64,000 nucleotides of DNA from Prochilodus magdalenae (GCA_024036415.1 JAMWET010000748.1:157001-221000), one strand, 5' to 3'; positions 24,961-37,507 are shown, counted from the stretch's first letter. Made by a program: numbers and translations. The notes: a model not told the origin generated them from the letters alone.

Positions 24961-26408
24961 TAAAATCAACGAGACTCCTGTAAAAACTAAAGGTATGTAG
25001 AGGTAACTGTGGCCTCTTTTGTCTTCTCCAGCAAATGTTTATACCTGAGATTTATCTGTTCAGAATCTGGGGTCTGAGGGCTACTTCCTCACATCCCATG
25101 TCCCTTCAGTTGGTTTCTCTTTTAACCAGTTCTCTCGGCTACACGGTATCAAAGTCTCTCCAATCTCTTTCCAAAAGTTTCCTGAAAGCCTCCAGAGCTC
25201 GTCAACCCTTCTTTCTAGAAGTTGGGCTTGTTGGTAGCATCATGAGCAGAGAATGTATGCCTGCCGGGCAAGCTGCCATACTGTGCAACACTTGTTTTGC
25301 ATTTTCTGAAGACGACAGTGACCGGGCTGCTGTCACAGCTGAGCCGTGGCACACAGCAACTTTCCTTCAGTGCGTGTCTGATGTTGGTTGGGGTCTGTGC
25401 TTTATATAACAATGATGTGCATATGCTCGAAAGTGTGCCTGGTTTCTCAGAGCCACTCTACTACCGGTCTCTTCCCAGAAGCACAGCACTCAGCTCAGAT
25501 TGAGCAGTTCATATCTGGTACTTAGAAAGTCAAAGAGGACTAGTTTATTATTCACACTAATTAACAGTGTTTCCTTTCATGGTGATTTTGAGTGGACAGT
25601 CTGTTTGCATTTGCTCAGGTTATTAAAGTGGGACGAAATTAACATTTACAATCTGTGTGCTAATCCTCGTACACTTCCCCAAGACGTTGTCTTCTTACCT
25701 GCATCCTGTTTGTTTAGGTCGTTTTGCTTGATATAAGCTCGGTCTGAGAAGCCCTGTATTGCTGTATGTCTTCTTTATGAGCTCTGAGCTCCGTGATCAC
25801 TCCTGTGTTTGCAAGCGGTAACATGCTTTTCATGCTGTTCCTCCATTAAAGGCCAGCACACATGATATTGAAACCTGGACCAGACCCATACCTGCTTCTT
25901 CAAGACATAGCCTGAACAGCCCTGAGATTTAAAATCCAAATCTGACCAAAAGCAGCTCGCACCAGGAAACTGGGTGGCAGAAAATGAACTGCGGAAGCCC
26001 TGAGCTGATCTTCTGCTGTAGTTGACACTGATTTAGCTGCTGATAGGAGGTACTCTGACACTAACACTTGTTTCTGGCTAGTAGTGCTGCTGTGTTTGCT
26101 GTCCTCCTGCTGACAAGGCTCATGACTCAAGCTCTACATCGTATATGAGCAGTTAGCTTTTAATGGCAAGATCGGAATGTTTCCACTGTGAAGAGAGAGA
26201 AAGATAGCACATAAGAGAATCAGTGTGTGCAAAATGTCTGTACACATGTAGCTTTATCAACAAACAAATCAGTCTAAATGATAATAATAAGACTGTCCAG
26301 TGGAACACATACCCGAGCCCAGCTTGAGTTTTCTATGTGGGGAAAAAAACACTTGGGTTATATTTGAGCTCAAAGTATTTGATTTAACAGACTTGATTAA
26401 TATTACTA

Positions 26409-26525
26409 GCACATTTGGGTTGGGTTGCCAGGTACAATGACATATACTGAGGAACATACTGAGAAACCTGAAAACCTTTTTGATTTGGAACACATTGAGA
26501 ATAGGGAGGCTCCTGCACGAATTGG
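26409..26525 (+). repeat. unclassified interspersed repeat, copy 2
   Basis: Partner of the segment at 24868. It shares GGGTTGCCAG, ATACTG-GGAACA and CCTTTTTGATTTGGAACACA. The family is unknown to me. Confidence 0.6.
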
Positions 26526-27539
26526 GAATGTTTTGGCAAATATGTAGCATCAGCATCGAGAGCATGGAGCGGGATAATCACACCTGTACTTCAACAATGA
26601 AATTAATGAAATAAATGTAACATAACAAGAAGTGCTGCGCCTCATTCATAGCTCTAAAGCTGAACTACTGCGCATACAGATGATGACAGGACAATGGCTG
26701 GAATGTAGAGCGTCTACATCCAGAGCCACCCCAAACACCCACCATCTTCTGGCATAAGTATCGTTGCACTATATGATTAGGGGCCACTCAATAACAATAT
26801 TAATATGCGCAAAAGTACATTTAATAGCTGGAAACAAGTGCTATCATTTAGAGTAGAACACTGAAATGCAACTTAAAGCGCACAGGTTCTTTTAAAGGTT
26901 GGACTTTATTCATTACTGACCAGCGTTTTCACGCTCTGTACCCTGTTCCCAGACATGGCGAGAATTCCCCTGTAGGGACACTGCGAGGGAGTTTCTGATT
27001 GCCACAAGCCTTTTGCTCGCTTTTCTCTGGCCCTGCTGCTCTCCTGCTTTGATTAGAATGGCCATGTATGACTCATTTCCCTTTTTTCCCGCTTTCTAAA
27101 TCTTGATTTTTCTTCTTTTGGCTTCTGGTTTCGGCTCGGTGGGTCATGGTAAGATATAGTTCCACGAGGAATGTTGATTAAAAGGAATATTGCAGATGTT
27201 TTTCAGGGAAGTCTAAAGGTAAAGTGAATATAAGGGGGCAAGGCTATGTTTAAATTGGAGAATCTATTTGTAGGAAGTTGCCTGGGGAACCTTCCATTTT
27301 TCATTACTCTGAGTCACTTTAGCTTTAGCCAAGACGGGACCAAACGTAAAAAATACAGTGTTGGTTTAGAAAGGAGAGGAACGGTTTGCTGTTCTTGTAC
27401 ACATGGTGTCTTTTAGTCAAAAAAGTGGTCAAGTATCTTACAGAATCTTGGATGTGGTGATCTGGTGCATCTATATCGTCTATCGAGTTGTTTGGTAAAA
27501 ACCTAAACTGTAGAAGAGAAAGGCACACAGGCCTTCATC

Positions 27540-27935
27540 AGGGTTGAAACAAGTGATGCCTCCATGAGCATGAATAACAACTGCGATTCAGTTTGACATT
27601 GACTGGGCAAGTTTCTGGATTTAGGCCACATCAGTGTTCAGCCACCCTTGCATCAAAGAATTGCACGGTTGGAGCAGATTTGGTGGATGCCTTCCCTGGG
27701 GTTTTACTCGTCCCAGGTAGTCCCATAGATTTCCAAGAGGATTCAAATCTGGGGATTTTGCTGCCCAGTCCAGACATATATGTGCTTCTAATTGTTCATC
27801 ATGCCAATCAGTCAGTGTTAGCGAGGACTGTCATCTTTGAAAACAGGGATAGGAATGTTGTTCCTCGGTAGGATGATAAGCAAAAGGCAAAACCTGGTTG
27901 TCCAGCAGCTCAGTGTAGGCATTGTGGTTTAAATA
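27540..27935 (-). pseudogene. Tc1/mariner transposase relic, C-terminal part
   Basis: Read on the minus strand it gives YTELLDNQVLP, then LDWAAKSPDLNPLGNLWDYL and GRVKPQGRHPPNLL, then IAVVIHAHGG. This is the end of a DD(E/D) transposase including the SPDLNP-NLWD motif. Stops interrupt the frame and there is no N-terminal half. Confidence 0.75.
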
Positions 27936-28544
27936 TACTGTCACCCCCACCAAACGACCATTTCCGCATAAAAAAACCACCCTCAGAACGTCACCGAGGC
28001 GACTCAGAGGGGCATTATTATTTATTGGAATTCTGTCAGTGTATGAACTTCAAATTGGTCGACAGCTGATTTGTTTCAGAAGCTGTCGTCATAAAGACAT
28101 TCCTATCTGATTAAGTTCCTGATAAACCCCCTCCCACCCACATTGCCCCCACCCCTTGCTGCTGCCTCACCCTTACACAAAATATATACAGTGTTGGTAG
28201 GACCCCCAAGCGAATTTGTCACCCGTGTGAATGTAACCTTTGCTCTCACAGCAGCCGACATACTTACTCCTGAACTTTACCCACAATGCTTTTGTTTTCT
28301 TGACACTCCTTTACTTGCCCTCTGTGTCAACAGTCCTGCTTTTGAAGAGGCTTTTATACAGTTGCCCTGTCCAGTGTAGCAGCAGAGCTGTAGGGGGTCT
28401 GCATGGCCCTGTTTGAAGTGAAAGGCCACTCCAGACTAGCAGAGGGAAGCTGGACACCCAGGGAGATGAGAGAGGAGAGCCATAGTGGCAAAACATCACA
28501 GTGTCTGCTCAAAGCCCTGCAGTCCCTGCTGGAACTCAGGCCGG

Positions 28545-28680
28545 TCTGTGCTGGTTAATTCTGGTTAGTGCTGGTTGACCAGCAAACACTTGCTCAACAC
28601 ACAACATATACCGGGTCACCATCATACCCCACGATGGGCTGGTCACCAGCAAAAACTGGTTCAAAATCATTGACCTTTGT
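28545..28680 (+). repeat. CTGGT-rich repeat fragment
   Basis: GGTTAGTGCTGGTTGACCAGC and GGGCTGGTCACCAGCAAAAAC belong to the same CTGGT/ACCAG-rich repeat seen at 43930-44330. Confidence 0.45.
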
Positions 28681-29206
28681 TTGTCTAGTGCTATTGTCAC
28701 TGCCTGTCTCTCGATTCAAAGACGATGGTAGGAATGTCTGAAATGAAACGCTAAACGTTCACACTAAACGGGAATGGGCATCATTGCATTGCGCCTAGTT
28801 AGTCTCCATGCAAACAATTGGCGATTTAAAACTGCAGGGGCTTCTGGCTCATCCTCTTCAGCTACTCCAGCTATAAATGGGCCTTTAAGGTTAGGTCATC
28901 ATTTTGTAGCACCTGGACAAGTCCGGGGTCCAAGTCTTTTTGGTCTATGGGGAAAGATATTTGATTTGGCTTCTCAGAATCACCCTTATTGTGCTCTGTG
29001 GTGAACTGGTTCCTGTGTTTTATGCAACCCCATTTCCAAAAATAGTAAATTGACATAAAGTAATAAAAATAAATAAATAAATAAAAACAGAATGTGATGA
29101 CATTTTCCCACAAACCCCATATTTATTCATTTTTTTTACATTTTTATATAAAAAATAATGATATAATAACAAAGCAATTAGTCACTTTTAATTACATTAG
29201 ATTAGC

Positions 29207-29447
29207 ATATCGTCGCTGTCCAAAGAAAAACAGGTATCTCTGAAATGGCAACTTTACAGGAGAGGCCAAAAATTTGAATGCAAGTCAATGGAACCAAATG
29301 TTTTCCCAAGCACTTTCGGGCCATTTCTGTTGGTCCATTCTTCAAGAAATTTCCACACAGTGTAAACAGTAGCTCATGTGATCAAATGAGGCATAAAAGT
29401 AAAAACAAAAATGGAGATACATGTTTTTCTTTGGACAGCGACGATAT
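29207..29447. mobile_element. MITE (TATCGTCGCTGTCC family), best-preserved copy
   Basis: The 241-bp element has 25-bp inverted ends without mismatch (ATATCGTCGCTGTCC.. and ..GGACAGCGACGATAT). The TA at each tip fits a Tc1/mariner-type target. The interior is shared with the copy inside the Tc1 element at 10684. Confidence 0.9.
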
Positions 29448-30773
29448 ACACCTTTAGAGTAAAGAAACAACTAGACCATTTGGCATCACATGTTTTTCAA
29501 ACATTCATTTATCCTTATTAGACCAATATTTGGTTGTATAAAGCAAAACTATGATATGCTAAGAAGTCTTACATTTGCAAATTTCATCAAAAACAATCCA
29601 CATATATGGAGTGATTTACTTGTTGCTTGCTTCCTTTATGGATGAGAACAGTAAAAGTGACCTCTAGTGGATCTTTACCAATTGGTAGAGATGGCACAAT
29701 CAGGTTGTGTTGAGAAACTGAACAGAACATTAGTGGTTTAATTGATAATAGTACAAAGAACAGCATACCAAATGTTGAAACTGGGAGAATGTAATGGGTG
29801 TTTTTGTTTTAATTAAATGCACATTTTGAATTTGATGCTGGCAGCAGGTTTCAAAACAGCTGTGACAAGGACAGCAAAAGACTAAAGTTGTGTAATGCTA
29901 TAAAAAACAGCTGGTAGAACATCTCAAGTAATTTAGTATGTTGGCAACAGATCAGTACCATGATTTCATGTACAAAGAACATGCCAGGGAGGCTGAGTCG
30001 TTTAGAAGGAGGGATTCACTACTCGGTGGGCAAAGTTCAGAGATAGTGTTGCACTGCAGTAAAAAACAGACATGATGAGTGGAAATCACTGCAATCACTG
30101 GAGGGGCTCTGAAGCACTCCTCAAAATCATAACCTGTAAACACTACAACATTCAAAAATGCAGGGAATGCTGCCGCCTTCTCTGCGCTCATTTAAGATGC
30201 ACTGAGGTGAAGTGGTAAAGTGCTCTGACCAATCAGAACTTTAAGTTCTGTTTAGAAACCATGGATCCCATGTTCTCCGGCCTAAAAACAAAAGGGATCT
30301 ATATTATCAGTGCGTGGTTCAACATCCAGCGTCTGTGACAGCTAAGGGGTCCATTAGCGCACATACATCACAGGTGCTCAATCTTGGTTCCAAAGATCTA
30401 CCATTCTGCAGAGTTCTGATTTAGGCTCTGAGACTTAGAAGTTCCTTAAAGCCTTTGTTGCCTGTATCAGGTGTGTAACATTAGGCTCTGAGTTAACACT
30501 GCACGGTGGCAGATCTCCATTTTAGGACTAGGATTAGGACAATCTTTTCTACGTTATCTGAGTATTAGGCTGTACACTACATCCTGTTTCATCTCCCTAT
30601 GTGAAACTGTACCTGCACTCAAACACGGTAGTACTATGAGAGCACTGGATTTGAGACAGTGTTCAGTATGATGCTCTGTAATAAGTGTCAGCACTGGATG
30701 TGCCATGACTCTTCGTTTGTTCTAGCCTGGTGTTCATTACCTTTTGGGTGTTTCTGTGTTTGTGTGCTCTCAG

Positions 30774-30889
30774 AGAGTTTGCCAAAGAGAGAGAGCGTGT
30801 GGAGAAGAGACAGGAATTCCTGAAGCTGCGGAGGCAACAGCAGATTGAGAGAGAGCTCACTGGTTACCTGGAGTGGATCTGTAAAGCAG
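30774..30889 (+). CDS. cacna1b: cacna1b exon e8: start of I-II linker with beta-subunit interaction domain
   Basis: This 116-bp exon encodes [15 protein letters not shown] followed by [19 protein letters not shown] and ICKA. It contains the alpha-interaction domain (AID), the helix bound by the cytosolic beta subunit: [18 protein letters not shown] fits the family pattern QQ-E--L-GY--WI---E with the key Tyr, Trp and Ile kept. The QQIER stretch is also the QxxER G-protein beta-gamma contact known in Cav2 channels. Mammalian Cav2.2 has Asn where this fish has Thr before Gly-Tyr. The acceptor is GCTCTCAG and the donor is GCAG/GTAAGA. The exon enters in phase 2 and leaves in phase 1. Confidence 0.95.
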
Positions 30890-32347
30890 GTAAGACAGCC
30901 CTATTCTCTTATACACTCATTTGACCTCTTCCATAGTTTGGGGTATGTATCAGTAGGCCCATTGCCCCAGTAAAGACCTCTCATAATAGCACAGAAATAA
31001 AATATGTCAATAACCTTTCACTTCTGAAGATTAATTGGTTCCAATGTTTCAATAAATAATAATCAAGTAATAATCAGATCAGTCTGTAAAATGCTATTCA
31101 GATAAGGCTATTTCATTTAAACTCTTAGCCAGAGCAAGTTACAGTTTAAAGTTGCCGTAAAGTGCCTTTTTATAGCTTTATATGAAGGTATATAATAATT
31201 AGATGAGCTCTGCTCTGATTGGCCAGTATACAATAAGACACCATAATGCAACATGCCGGAACAGACACAGATAGGAAAATGAATTGAGCCTCTGTCTATA
31301 TTGGCTAATCCATCATTCTACTTAGTTACCTGGAGCTAATGCTAGCAGCTAACATTAGCCATACTATCTACTCACTTAGCATCTGGACAGCAACACAAAG
31401 TAAATTAAAGTTGTTCCTCACGATGAAACTCTCAGTTCAAGATGATCTGCTTCAACCAGCACACACTGATACAATCACACAGCATGGCTGCTACCTACAC
31501 TTTGCTGTTGTGATGCTAATAAAGGTGGAACTGCTCCTCTTCTCAGCATCTTCACGGTTAAACTCTGAGGGAAGCTGCTCAATATTGCCCAAGGTTTGAG
31601 AACCTGTCTGGTGTAAGTTGTGCAGTATAATATAATAGCTCTGTATTAAAGTTGTTCTGGATCTTGTTAAAGATGTGGGAGCTGGGGTTCGCCGCTATTA
31701 GCCAGCTTGTTTTGCTGTTCTACTCTGTTTCCACCTTAAATATTGCAGCAGTTACATTCTGGCAAATGTACAAGCTGTAGCACTTAAGGTGGAACTGAAT
31801 GTGTGATTAAGTAGCTGGCATGAGTGAAGCCAACTTGAGCATTGTGTAAAGATGAACATCATACGTCATACATCATATCATTGGTTCGGTTTCTTGGACC
31901 GGATACAAAGTTCTGACCAAATGTAGGCTGGCAGATAATTTGGGGTGTGAATATTAATGAATGACAGTCCAGAATATTGGAATTGGCTCGTTTTACCACC
32001 CTCTTTTGTAACAGTGGGATTTGTGGTTGAAGGAGTAACAGTGTTTGAGGTTCATGGTGTGTCAGTTCTATATACTGAACTCTCCTTATTCAGCTATACC
32101 AGTGTAAAGCCGGTTTGTGCGTCCATGTAGTGTGTGCTCTGATTGGTGTAGCTCCTTAGAATGAAGATCAGCCACAGACTTTTCTTATGAATCAAGCTAT
32201 ACTGTGTAGTCAGGCTTCATTCTGCATTCTATGAATTAGAGCTAAGGATGGTGGAGAGTAAATCCAGTAAATACAAACACTGTGTGACGTGCTCTTTACT
32301 GATTAAACTCTCATGTGGTTGACCTGTGACCTCTTCTGCTGTTCCAG
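30890..32347 (+). other. cacna1b intron 8
   Basis: 1458 bp, no gene or repeat recognised. An 86-codon open frame at 31339 has no known similarity that I can see. Confidence 0.85.
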
Positions 32348-32404
32348 AGGAGGTACTGCTGGCTGAGGAGGATCAGAACGCAGAGGAGAAATCTCCACTG
32401 GATG
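32348..32404 (+). CDS. cacna1b: cacna1b exon e9, short form (proximal donor)
   Basis: This 57-bp exon encodes the linker stretch EVLLAEEDQNAEEKSPLD, close to mammalian Cav2.2 and unlike 1A or 1E. The acceptor is GCTGTTCCAG. The proximal donor is GATG/GTGCGT; splicing there to e10 gives SPLD-VLKRA, as in mammalian Cav2.2. A second in-phase donor lies 33 bp further on and is listed separately. Both forms leave phase 1, so neither breaks the frame. The short form is taken as the default because it matches the mammalian protein. Confidence 0.9.
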
Positions 32405-32437
32405 GTGCGTGGTACAAGAGGAAGCAAAACAACCCAG
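32405..32437 (+). CDS. cacna1b: alternative 3' extension of exon e9 (distal donor, +11 residues)
   Basis: The 33 bp after the proximal donor stay open in the e9 frame and end in a second plausible donor, CCCAG/GTGAAA. Use of this donor would insert GAWYKRKQNNP between SPLD and VLKRA in the I-II linker, just after the AID. The phase is the same as for the short form. Mammalian Cav2.2 has a different small variation at this same junction (an extra Ala at the e10 acceptor). That variant is not possible here, because the e10 acceptor shows a single CAG. Whether this donor is used cannot be seen from DNA. Confidence 0.55.
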
Positions 32438-33959
32438 GTGAAAAGAGTTGGGGTACACTTAGGGCTGGTTTACCATACTAGCCTATAGTAAACCAGGCCA
32501 GTGTACAGAGGTACAACCTCTTACTCCATAGACCTTCATTCATAAACCGGATTTTGCTCGGTATGGGAGCACAAATCGACTAGCAGCATTTGTTTGCAGA
32601 TCAAACATGGATGTGGTTTGATCTTTTCACCTGGGGAAACTAATGTGTAATATGGAATGAATGACGCTCAGAGACTGATGGCGTGCAGTGCTGAACCGAG
32701 TGGCTGAGTGCTGAACACGACCACCAAAGTTCACTTTTATCCACTTTATAAAGATTACAGATGTTTCCCTTCATTAACCCTGTGCCTGTGCAGCTCTTAC
32801 CCTCCGTTTCTTTGTCTTTCTCTTTCTTTCCCTCCTCTACCCACCGCACTCTCTTTCTAACAGTCTGCTCACTCTTTAGCACATTCATTGACATGTGCTT
32901 AACTTCCTGCTCCCAGTAGTTCTGCCTTATCAAGGCCCATAATCTCTGTCAATTACGCCTCGCGTGGTTGCCAGAAGTAATTATAGGGATTAAGACAACA
33001 GGGTTAATTGGATTAGCATCGCGCACACATACCCACACGCATACCCACACACACACACACACTCCAGTGGAGAACAGTGCAGTGTGAGATGTCCGGCGGC
33101 TCGACAGCTACGACATACCAGTACAGGGAGGTGCCTAAAGGGCTGAAATGAAAGAGAGCTATAAATATAGACACACTGTAGAGTTCCTCTTTATCCTGAA
33201 GCCCAGAGTAAAACATGTAGCCATAAGCAGCAGGCATTGCTAATGGGCCTCTGCCAGTTCCTTCAACGTACAGTAGACCTTCAGAGACTGCTGTGAGACA
33301 TGAAAACGGATGATGGAAAACGTGATTGACAAGCACTCCTCAAAGACCGTAATTAGCCATGTGGAATGGGCAGGAGGAGAGGGGGATACAGAGAAAGAGA
33401 TAGAGAGGGTAGAATTTGAGGCTCGGATTGGCGCTCAGTCATGCATGTGTGCGTAGTTACTCAGCATCTCCTGAGTGCTAATGGCTGATGACTCACAGTG
33501 AGGTATGGCTTGCTGTGTGCACACGGCTTGTCTATCTCAGTCTCTCCGAACTCGTGCTGCTTATGTAATAAACACACTATGAGCAATTAGCTGTCTTATA
33601 AAAACGATGGCACGGCCTCTCAAGTTCATTGCTGAAGCCATCATCCAGTGCATTGCTTAGGCCAACTGATTGGTTTCATGGACCTTTGGATGCTCTGGTT
33701 GTTGCACATGCTTTTAACCTAAAACAACATTTACCTTTACATTTAACTTTAAAATAATGTGACAAATACATAGCAATATATAATAATGTAAATATTGATG
33801 CAGTAAAAAGAATTTCCTGCTTTCAGAAAAGAAGAGAGCTAGATAGAGAGGCGCTGGTTCTTGATTTCTCCTCTATGCCCCCAGCCGTTATATGGACCAG
33901 GAATCTGATTTTGGGTAATAACTACAAATATGCAAAAAAAAAATTAATAAATAAATAAA

Positions 33960-34560
33960 ATAAATTGAACACCTGTGAAAATCAGTGTTAATATTTGGTA
34001 CAGTAGCCTTTGTTTGCAAATACAGAGGTCCTGTAGTTTTTCATGAGGTGTGCACACACTGCAGCAAGGATTCCGGCTCATTTCTCCACACAGATCTCCT
34101 CCAGATCAGCCAGGTTTCTGGGCTGTCGCTGAGAAACACGGAGTTTGAGCTCCCTCCAAAGATTTTCTATAGGGTTTAGGTCTGGAGACTGGCTAGGCAG
34201 AACCTTGAAATGCTTCTTACGGAGCCACTCCTTGGCTATTCTGGCTGTGTGCTTTGGGTCATTGTCATGTTGGAAGACCCAGCCACGACCCATATTCAAT
34301 GCTCTAACTGAGGGAAGGAGGTTGTTCCCCAAAATCTCGCAATACATGGCCCCGGTCATCCTCTCCTTAATACAGTGCAGTCGTCCTGTCCCATGTGCAG
34401 AAAAACACCACCACAGCATGATGCTTCCACCCCCATGCTTCACAGTAGGGATGGTATTTTTGGGACTCATCATTTTTCGTCCTCCAAACACGGCGAGTGG
34501 AATTAAAACCAAAATGTTCTATTTTGGTCTCATCTGACCACAGAACTTTCTTGTATTCTT
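33960..34560 (-). pseudogene. Tc1 transposon relic, 5'-truncated, with C-terminal transposase
   Basis: The minus-strand frame 34512-34078 encodes [20 protein letters not shown], then [20 protein letters not shown], then [20 protein letters not shown], the hallmark DDE region of fish Tc1 transposase. DNDPKHTA and [11 protein letters not shown] carry the second and third catalytic acids. Upstream, [20 protein letters not shown] is in another frame, so a frameshift separates them. Sequence ends abruptly near 34560 with no N-terminal half or terminal repeat. It is much better preserved than the Tc1 at 10083, hence younger. Confidence 0.88.
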
Positions 34561-34689
34561 GTATTAATAGTAGTGTGTTAATATTAGTTTAAATTAAATA
34601 AATTTAATTAATTACTTTTAATTTAGAATTAATTCAAATATTAGCGTTTTTTCTGAGTAAACAACTGCTTAATGACCAATAAACTAGTC

Positions 34690-34737
34690 TTACATGATCT
34701 TCTGAGGTGTGCTAAATTTCCTTCGGGATCAGTAAAG

Positions 34738-34787
<50 letters not shown>
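34690..34787 (+). repeat. LINE-type 3' tail with (CTAT)n
   Basis: AAATTTCCTTCGGGATCAGT then AAAGTAT and about 12 CTAT units. This is a common teleost retroposon end followed by its tetranucleotide run. No LINE coding sequence remains. Confidence 0.6.
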
Positions 34788-35544
34788 AAATCTTTGAACC
34801 ATGCTGTGTGATGTCTCTGAATGTATTTATAAAAAAAACAACTTTGCAGAAACTGGAAAAACATGTTCTTGACTTTTAACAGAAGGTTGATGTCATTTTA
34901 GCATGTTGCAAATGGCAGCTAGCATATTCATATTCTACATACGATGAAAACAAAAAACAAAACAGAGACACAGTTTTATTACAGCAGCCAAGTATATAAA
35001 CACACACAAAGACACACGCACACAAAGTTGTGAGACTTTGCTTGCCTTCATTGCTTGCCTCAGACCACTGCTGCTCCCACAGTCCCCCAAGCAGAGGTCC
35101 ATCATGCATATTACTTGCAGATACTGTATGTCTGCTGCTGAGAAGATTAGCTTATCATTCCTGTTAATAACTGGCTCACCACGTAGATTTATCAGTCCAC
35201 TCAGGCTTTAGTAGTGTGATAAAGAAGCTGTTAAATGAGGTCCTCTGTAGTCTTATAACCATGTGTGCTGATGCAAATACTTCATAAACAGCAGTACTGT
35301 TATATACTGTATTTTTTATTTTGGGGTGTGTTTGCAATATGGGACTGAATATACTTTTTGGTAATTGTTGAATTCCGAACATGTATTACAAATACTTATA
35401 TTTCATTACATCCCAACCTTGCCCACTCACACACAAACACTTTTAAGGCAATGCCACAAATCTGAATTACACAGTTGTCTCTTTGCAGTATGTAGATGAT
35501 CAGCCACATGAGTGTCCAAGGTTGGTTTTTTAGTTTTAGTCTGG

Positions 35545-36040
35545 CAAACAAGTTCAAGAGTTCAAGGGGCTTCATTGTCGTTTCAGCTGCATATAGGTGC
35601 ACAGTGAAACGAAACCATGTTCCTCCAGGACGGTGGTGCGATATGAAAGCACCAGTGCAGAACAATTTACTACAGTATACACAGTGCACTTACAATAAAT
35701 ACAACACAGGATACAGGGCAGATACAGCACACAGTAATGAGAACATGTCGAGCTGTTCCGTGAAGGATGTAGCATATGACTTATTAGTAGATATATGACT
35801 ACAGACGTCCGAAGCAGAGGTAATGGAATACAGTACTGGTTGAAACAGTACTCTAGCAGCAGATATATTATTTGAGTCCATATCACATACATACAAACAG
35901 TATCACATACATGATCTGGAGTTCCAAGAAGCACAGAGCAAACTGCTGTCATTTGCTATGTATGTGTGTGTATGATGGCATCTGTGAGTTCAGTCCCTGG
36001 GAGTCAAAGAATCCAATGGCTTGTGGAAACAGCTACTGTA
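35545..36040 (+). repeat. interspersed repeat, unclassified
   Basis: Markers GTGCACAGTGAAACGAAACC, GTTCCTCCAGGACGGTGGTG and GTGAGTTCAGTCCCTGGGAG then CCAATGGCTTGTGGAAACAG are familiar from a frequent fish repeat. No protein frame is supported; the overlapping frames on both strands are not genes. Confidence 0.5.
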
Positions 36041-36753
36041 TAACATAAGCTATGATATTTGAGATGACTAAGCTAGTCTATTAGAGATGGCCTCATATTG
36101 GTTTAAGACAAGGGTGCAAACTGGGCCCCCTGCCCAAAAAGAAGCAGGATGCGTTCCCATGGGTTGGGTTAATAAATTTGATTGACAGCCAGGTCAAAAT
36201 TGAGACTGAGTTCAGATTAAACAACAGACCGAACCTGACATATGCAGTGTAATAATAAATAGAAAGTGTGTTTTCGTCCTCGGATTGTGGTAGCCGTTGT
36301 GTTATACAGCTGTGGATGCTCAAAAGCAGTCAAAGCCAGTATTTCCTCCATGTAGGATGAATGACCCGAGAGAAGGCATCCTCAGTATTGATCGGCTGTG
36401 GTTGATCTATAGTGCATTCTGATGAACCCTCAGCACAAAAGTGGACAGTTTTTCAATGTAATCATGCGGTTTACAACGACAAAGCATGTTCCGCAGCCTA
36501 TAGAAAAGCTTTTCGGCCATCACGTACATCATTCTGAAGACAACAAGCCTACATTATGCTACATTAGCATCGCATCTCTACTGCAGAGCTAAAGAACCAA
36601 ACTTTGAGTTATCAGCTGTGTTTGAGGAAAGAGAAATCTCAGACCCTTTGATTGTTGGCCTTTAAGTTGGACATGCAGCTTCAGCAACCTCACAATGTCA
36701 GTGAGAACTGTTTTCTTGTTTCCTGTCTTGTTTGTTTACTGCTGTGTGTGCAG

Positions 36754-36843
36754 TGCTGAAAAGAGCTAAGACCAAGAAGGGCAAAAATGACCTCATCAGT
36801 GCTGAGGAGGGAGAAGAACGCTTCACAGACATCTCCTCTGTCG
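36754..36843 (+). CDS. cacna1b: cacna1b exon e10: I-II linker
   Basis: This 90-bp exon encodes VLKRAKTKKGKNDLISAEEG then EERFTDISSV, part of the cytoplasmic I-II linker between the beta-binding site and IIS1. The basic cluster KRAKTKKGKND and the acidic AEEGEER match mammalian Cav2.2 (KRAATKKSRNDLI, AEEGEDRF). The acceptor is GTGTGTGCAG and the donor is GTCG/GTAAGA. Phase is 1 in and 1 out. No membrane segment is present. The linker is also where Cav2 channels receive G-protein and kinase modulation (family knowledge). Confidence 0.93.
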
Positions 36844-37442
36844 GTAAGACTTGAACTTTGACATCTCTACCGTAAATGACTCAGTAAGGAGGGTCCGCCA
36901 TATACGAATGATAGACATCCTCTGATTTCCACATAGAGTGGTGACCCTGGTACACTGTTTGCTATGGAGATGTGGGAAGGGGTTCCCTTCATATCCATAG
37001 AGAAGGAAAGGAGAACTGTTCAAACCTCTTCAAACCTTTTAGAACATGAGCCTAAAACGGCTGGCTGATGTCTGCTCCAATTTCACACAACCTCAGCTTT
37101 TCAGTAATACCAGTTAGTATTGGTCAGTTTTCAAAATGAAATGACAGATTTTTTTATTTTCACAATTTACTCGAAATATAAGGAAGAAGAACTGGGAAAA
37201 ACAATACTAGCATCCAGTTTCTTTATCGGTTCAGTAGGAACTCTGTCAAGAAGCTTCTATTGTCTGTTGGGTACTGGTTTAGTTTACTGGTTTAGTTGGG
37301 TATTGGTTTAGTTTGCTGGTTTAGTTTACTGGTTTAGTTTCCCCATATGCATAAACAAAACTTTGCATCACAGGAGGGAATGTGAGTTTTCCCCAGGGAA
37401 TGTGTTACTTATTTGACCTTATATGACCTGATGACCAAAACC

Positions 37443-37444
<2 letters not shown>

Positions 37445-37507
<63 letters not shown>
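37445..37507 (+). repeat. (TA)n microsatellite, left part
   Basis: About 31 TA units, broken at the right by the Tc1 derivative and continuing at 38041. Open frames of alternating Ile-Tyr here are artefacts of the repeat. Confidence 0.95.

Larger units (their letters stand above)
32438..36753 (+). other. cacna1b intron 9
   Basis: 4316 bp (counted from the distal donor). It holds a (CA)n stretch at 33040-33062, a Tc1 relic, a LINE-type tail with a tetranucleotide run, and a repeat at 35545-36040. The rest (32460-33020, 33070-33950, 36050-36750) shows nothing named. Confidence 0.85.

Noticed and set aside
28143..28379. 78-codon frame MPPPLAAASPLHKIY
   Set aside because: No similarity, no splice signals in phase with cacna1b, no repeat support.
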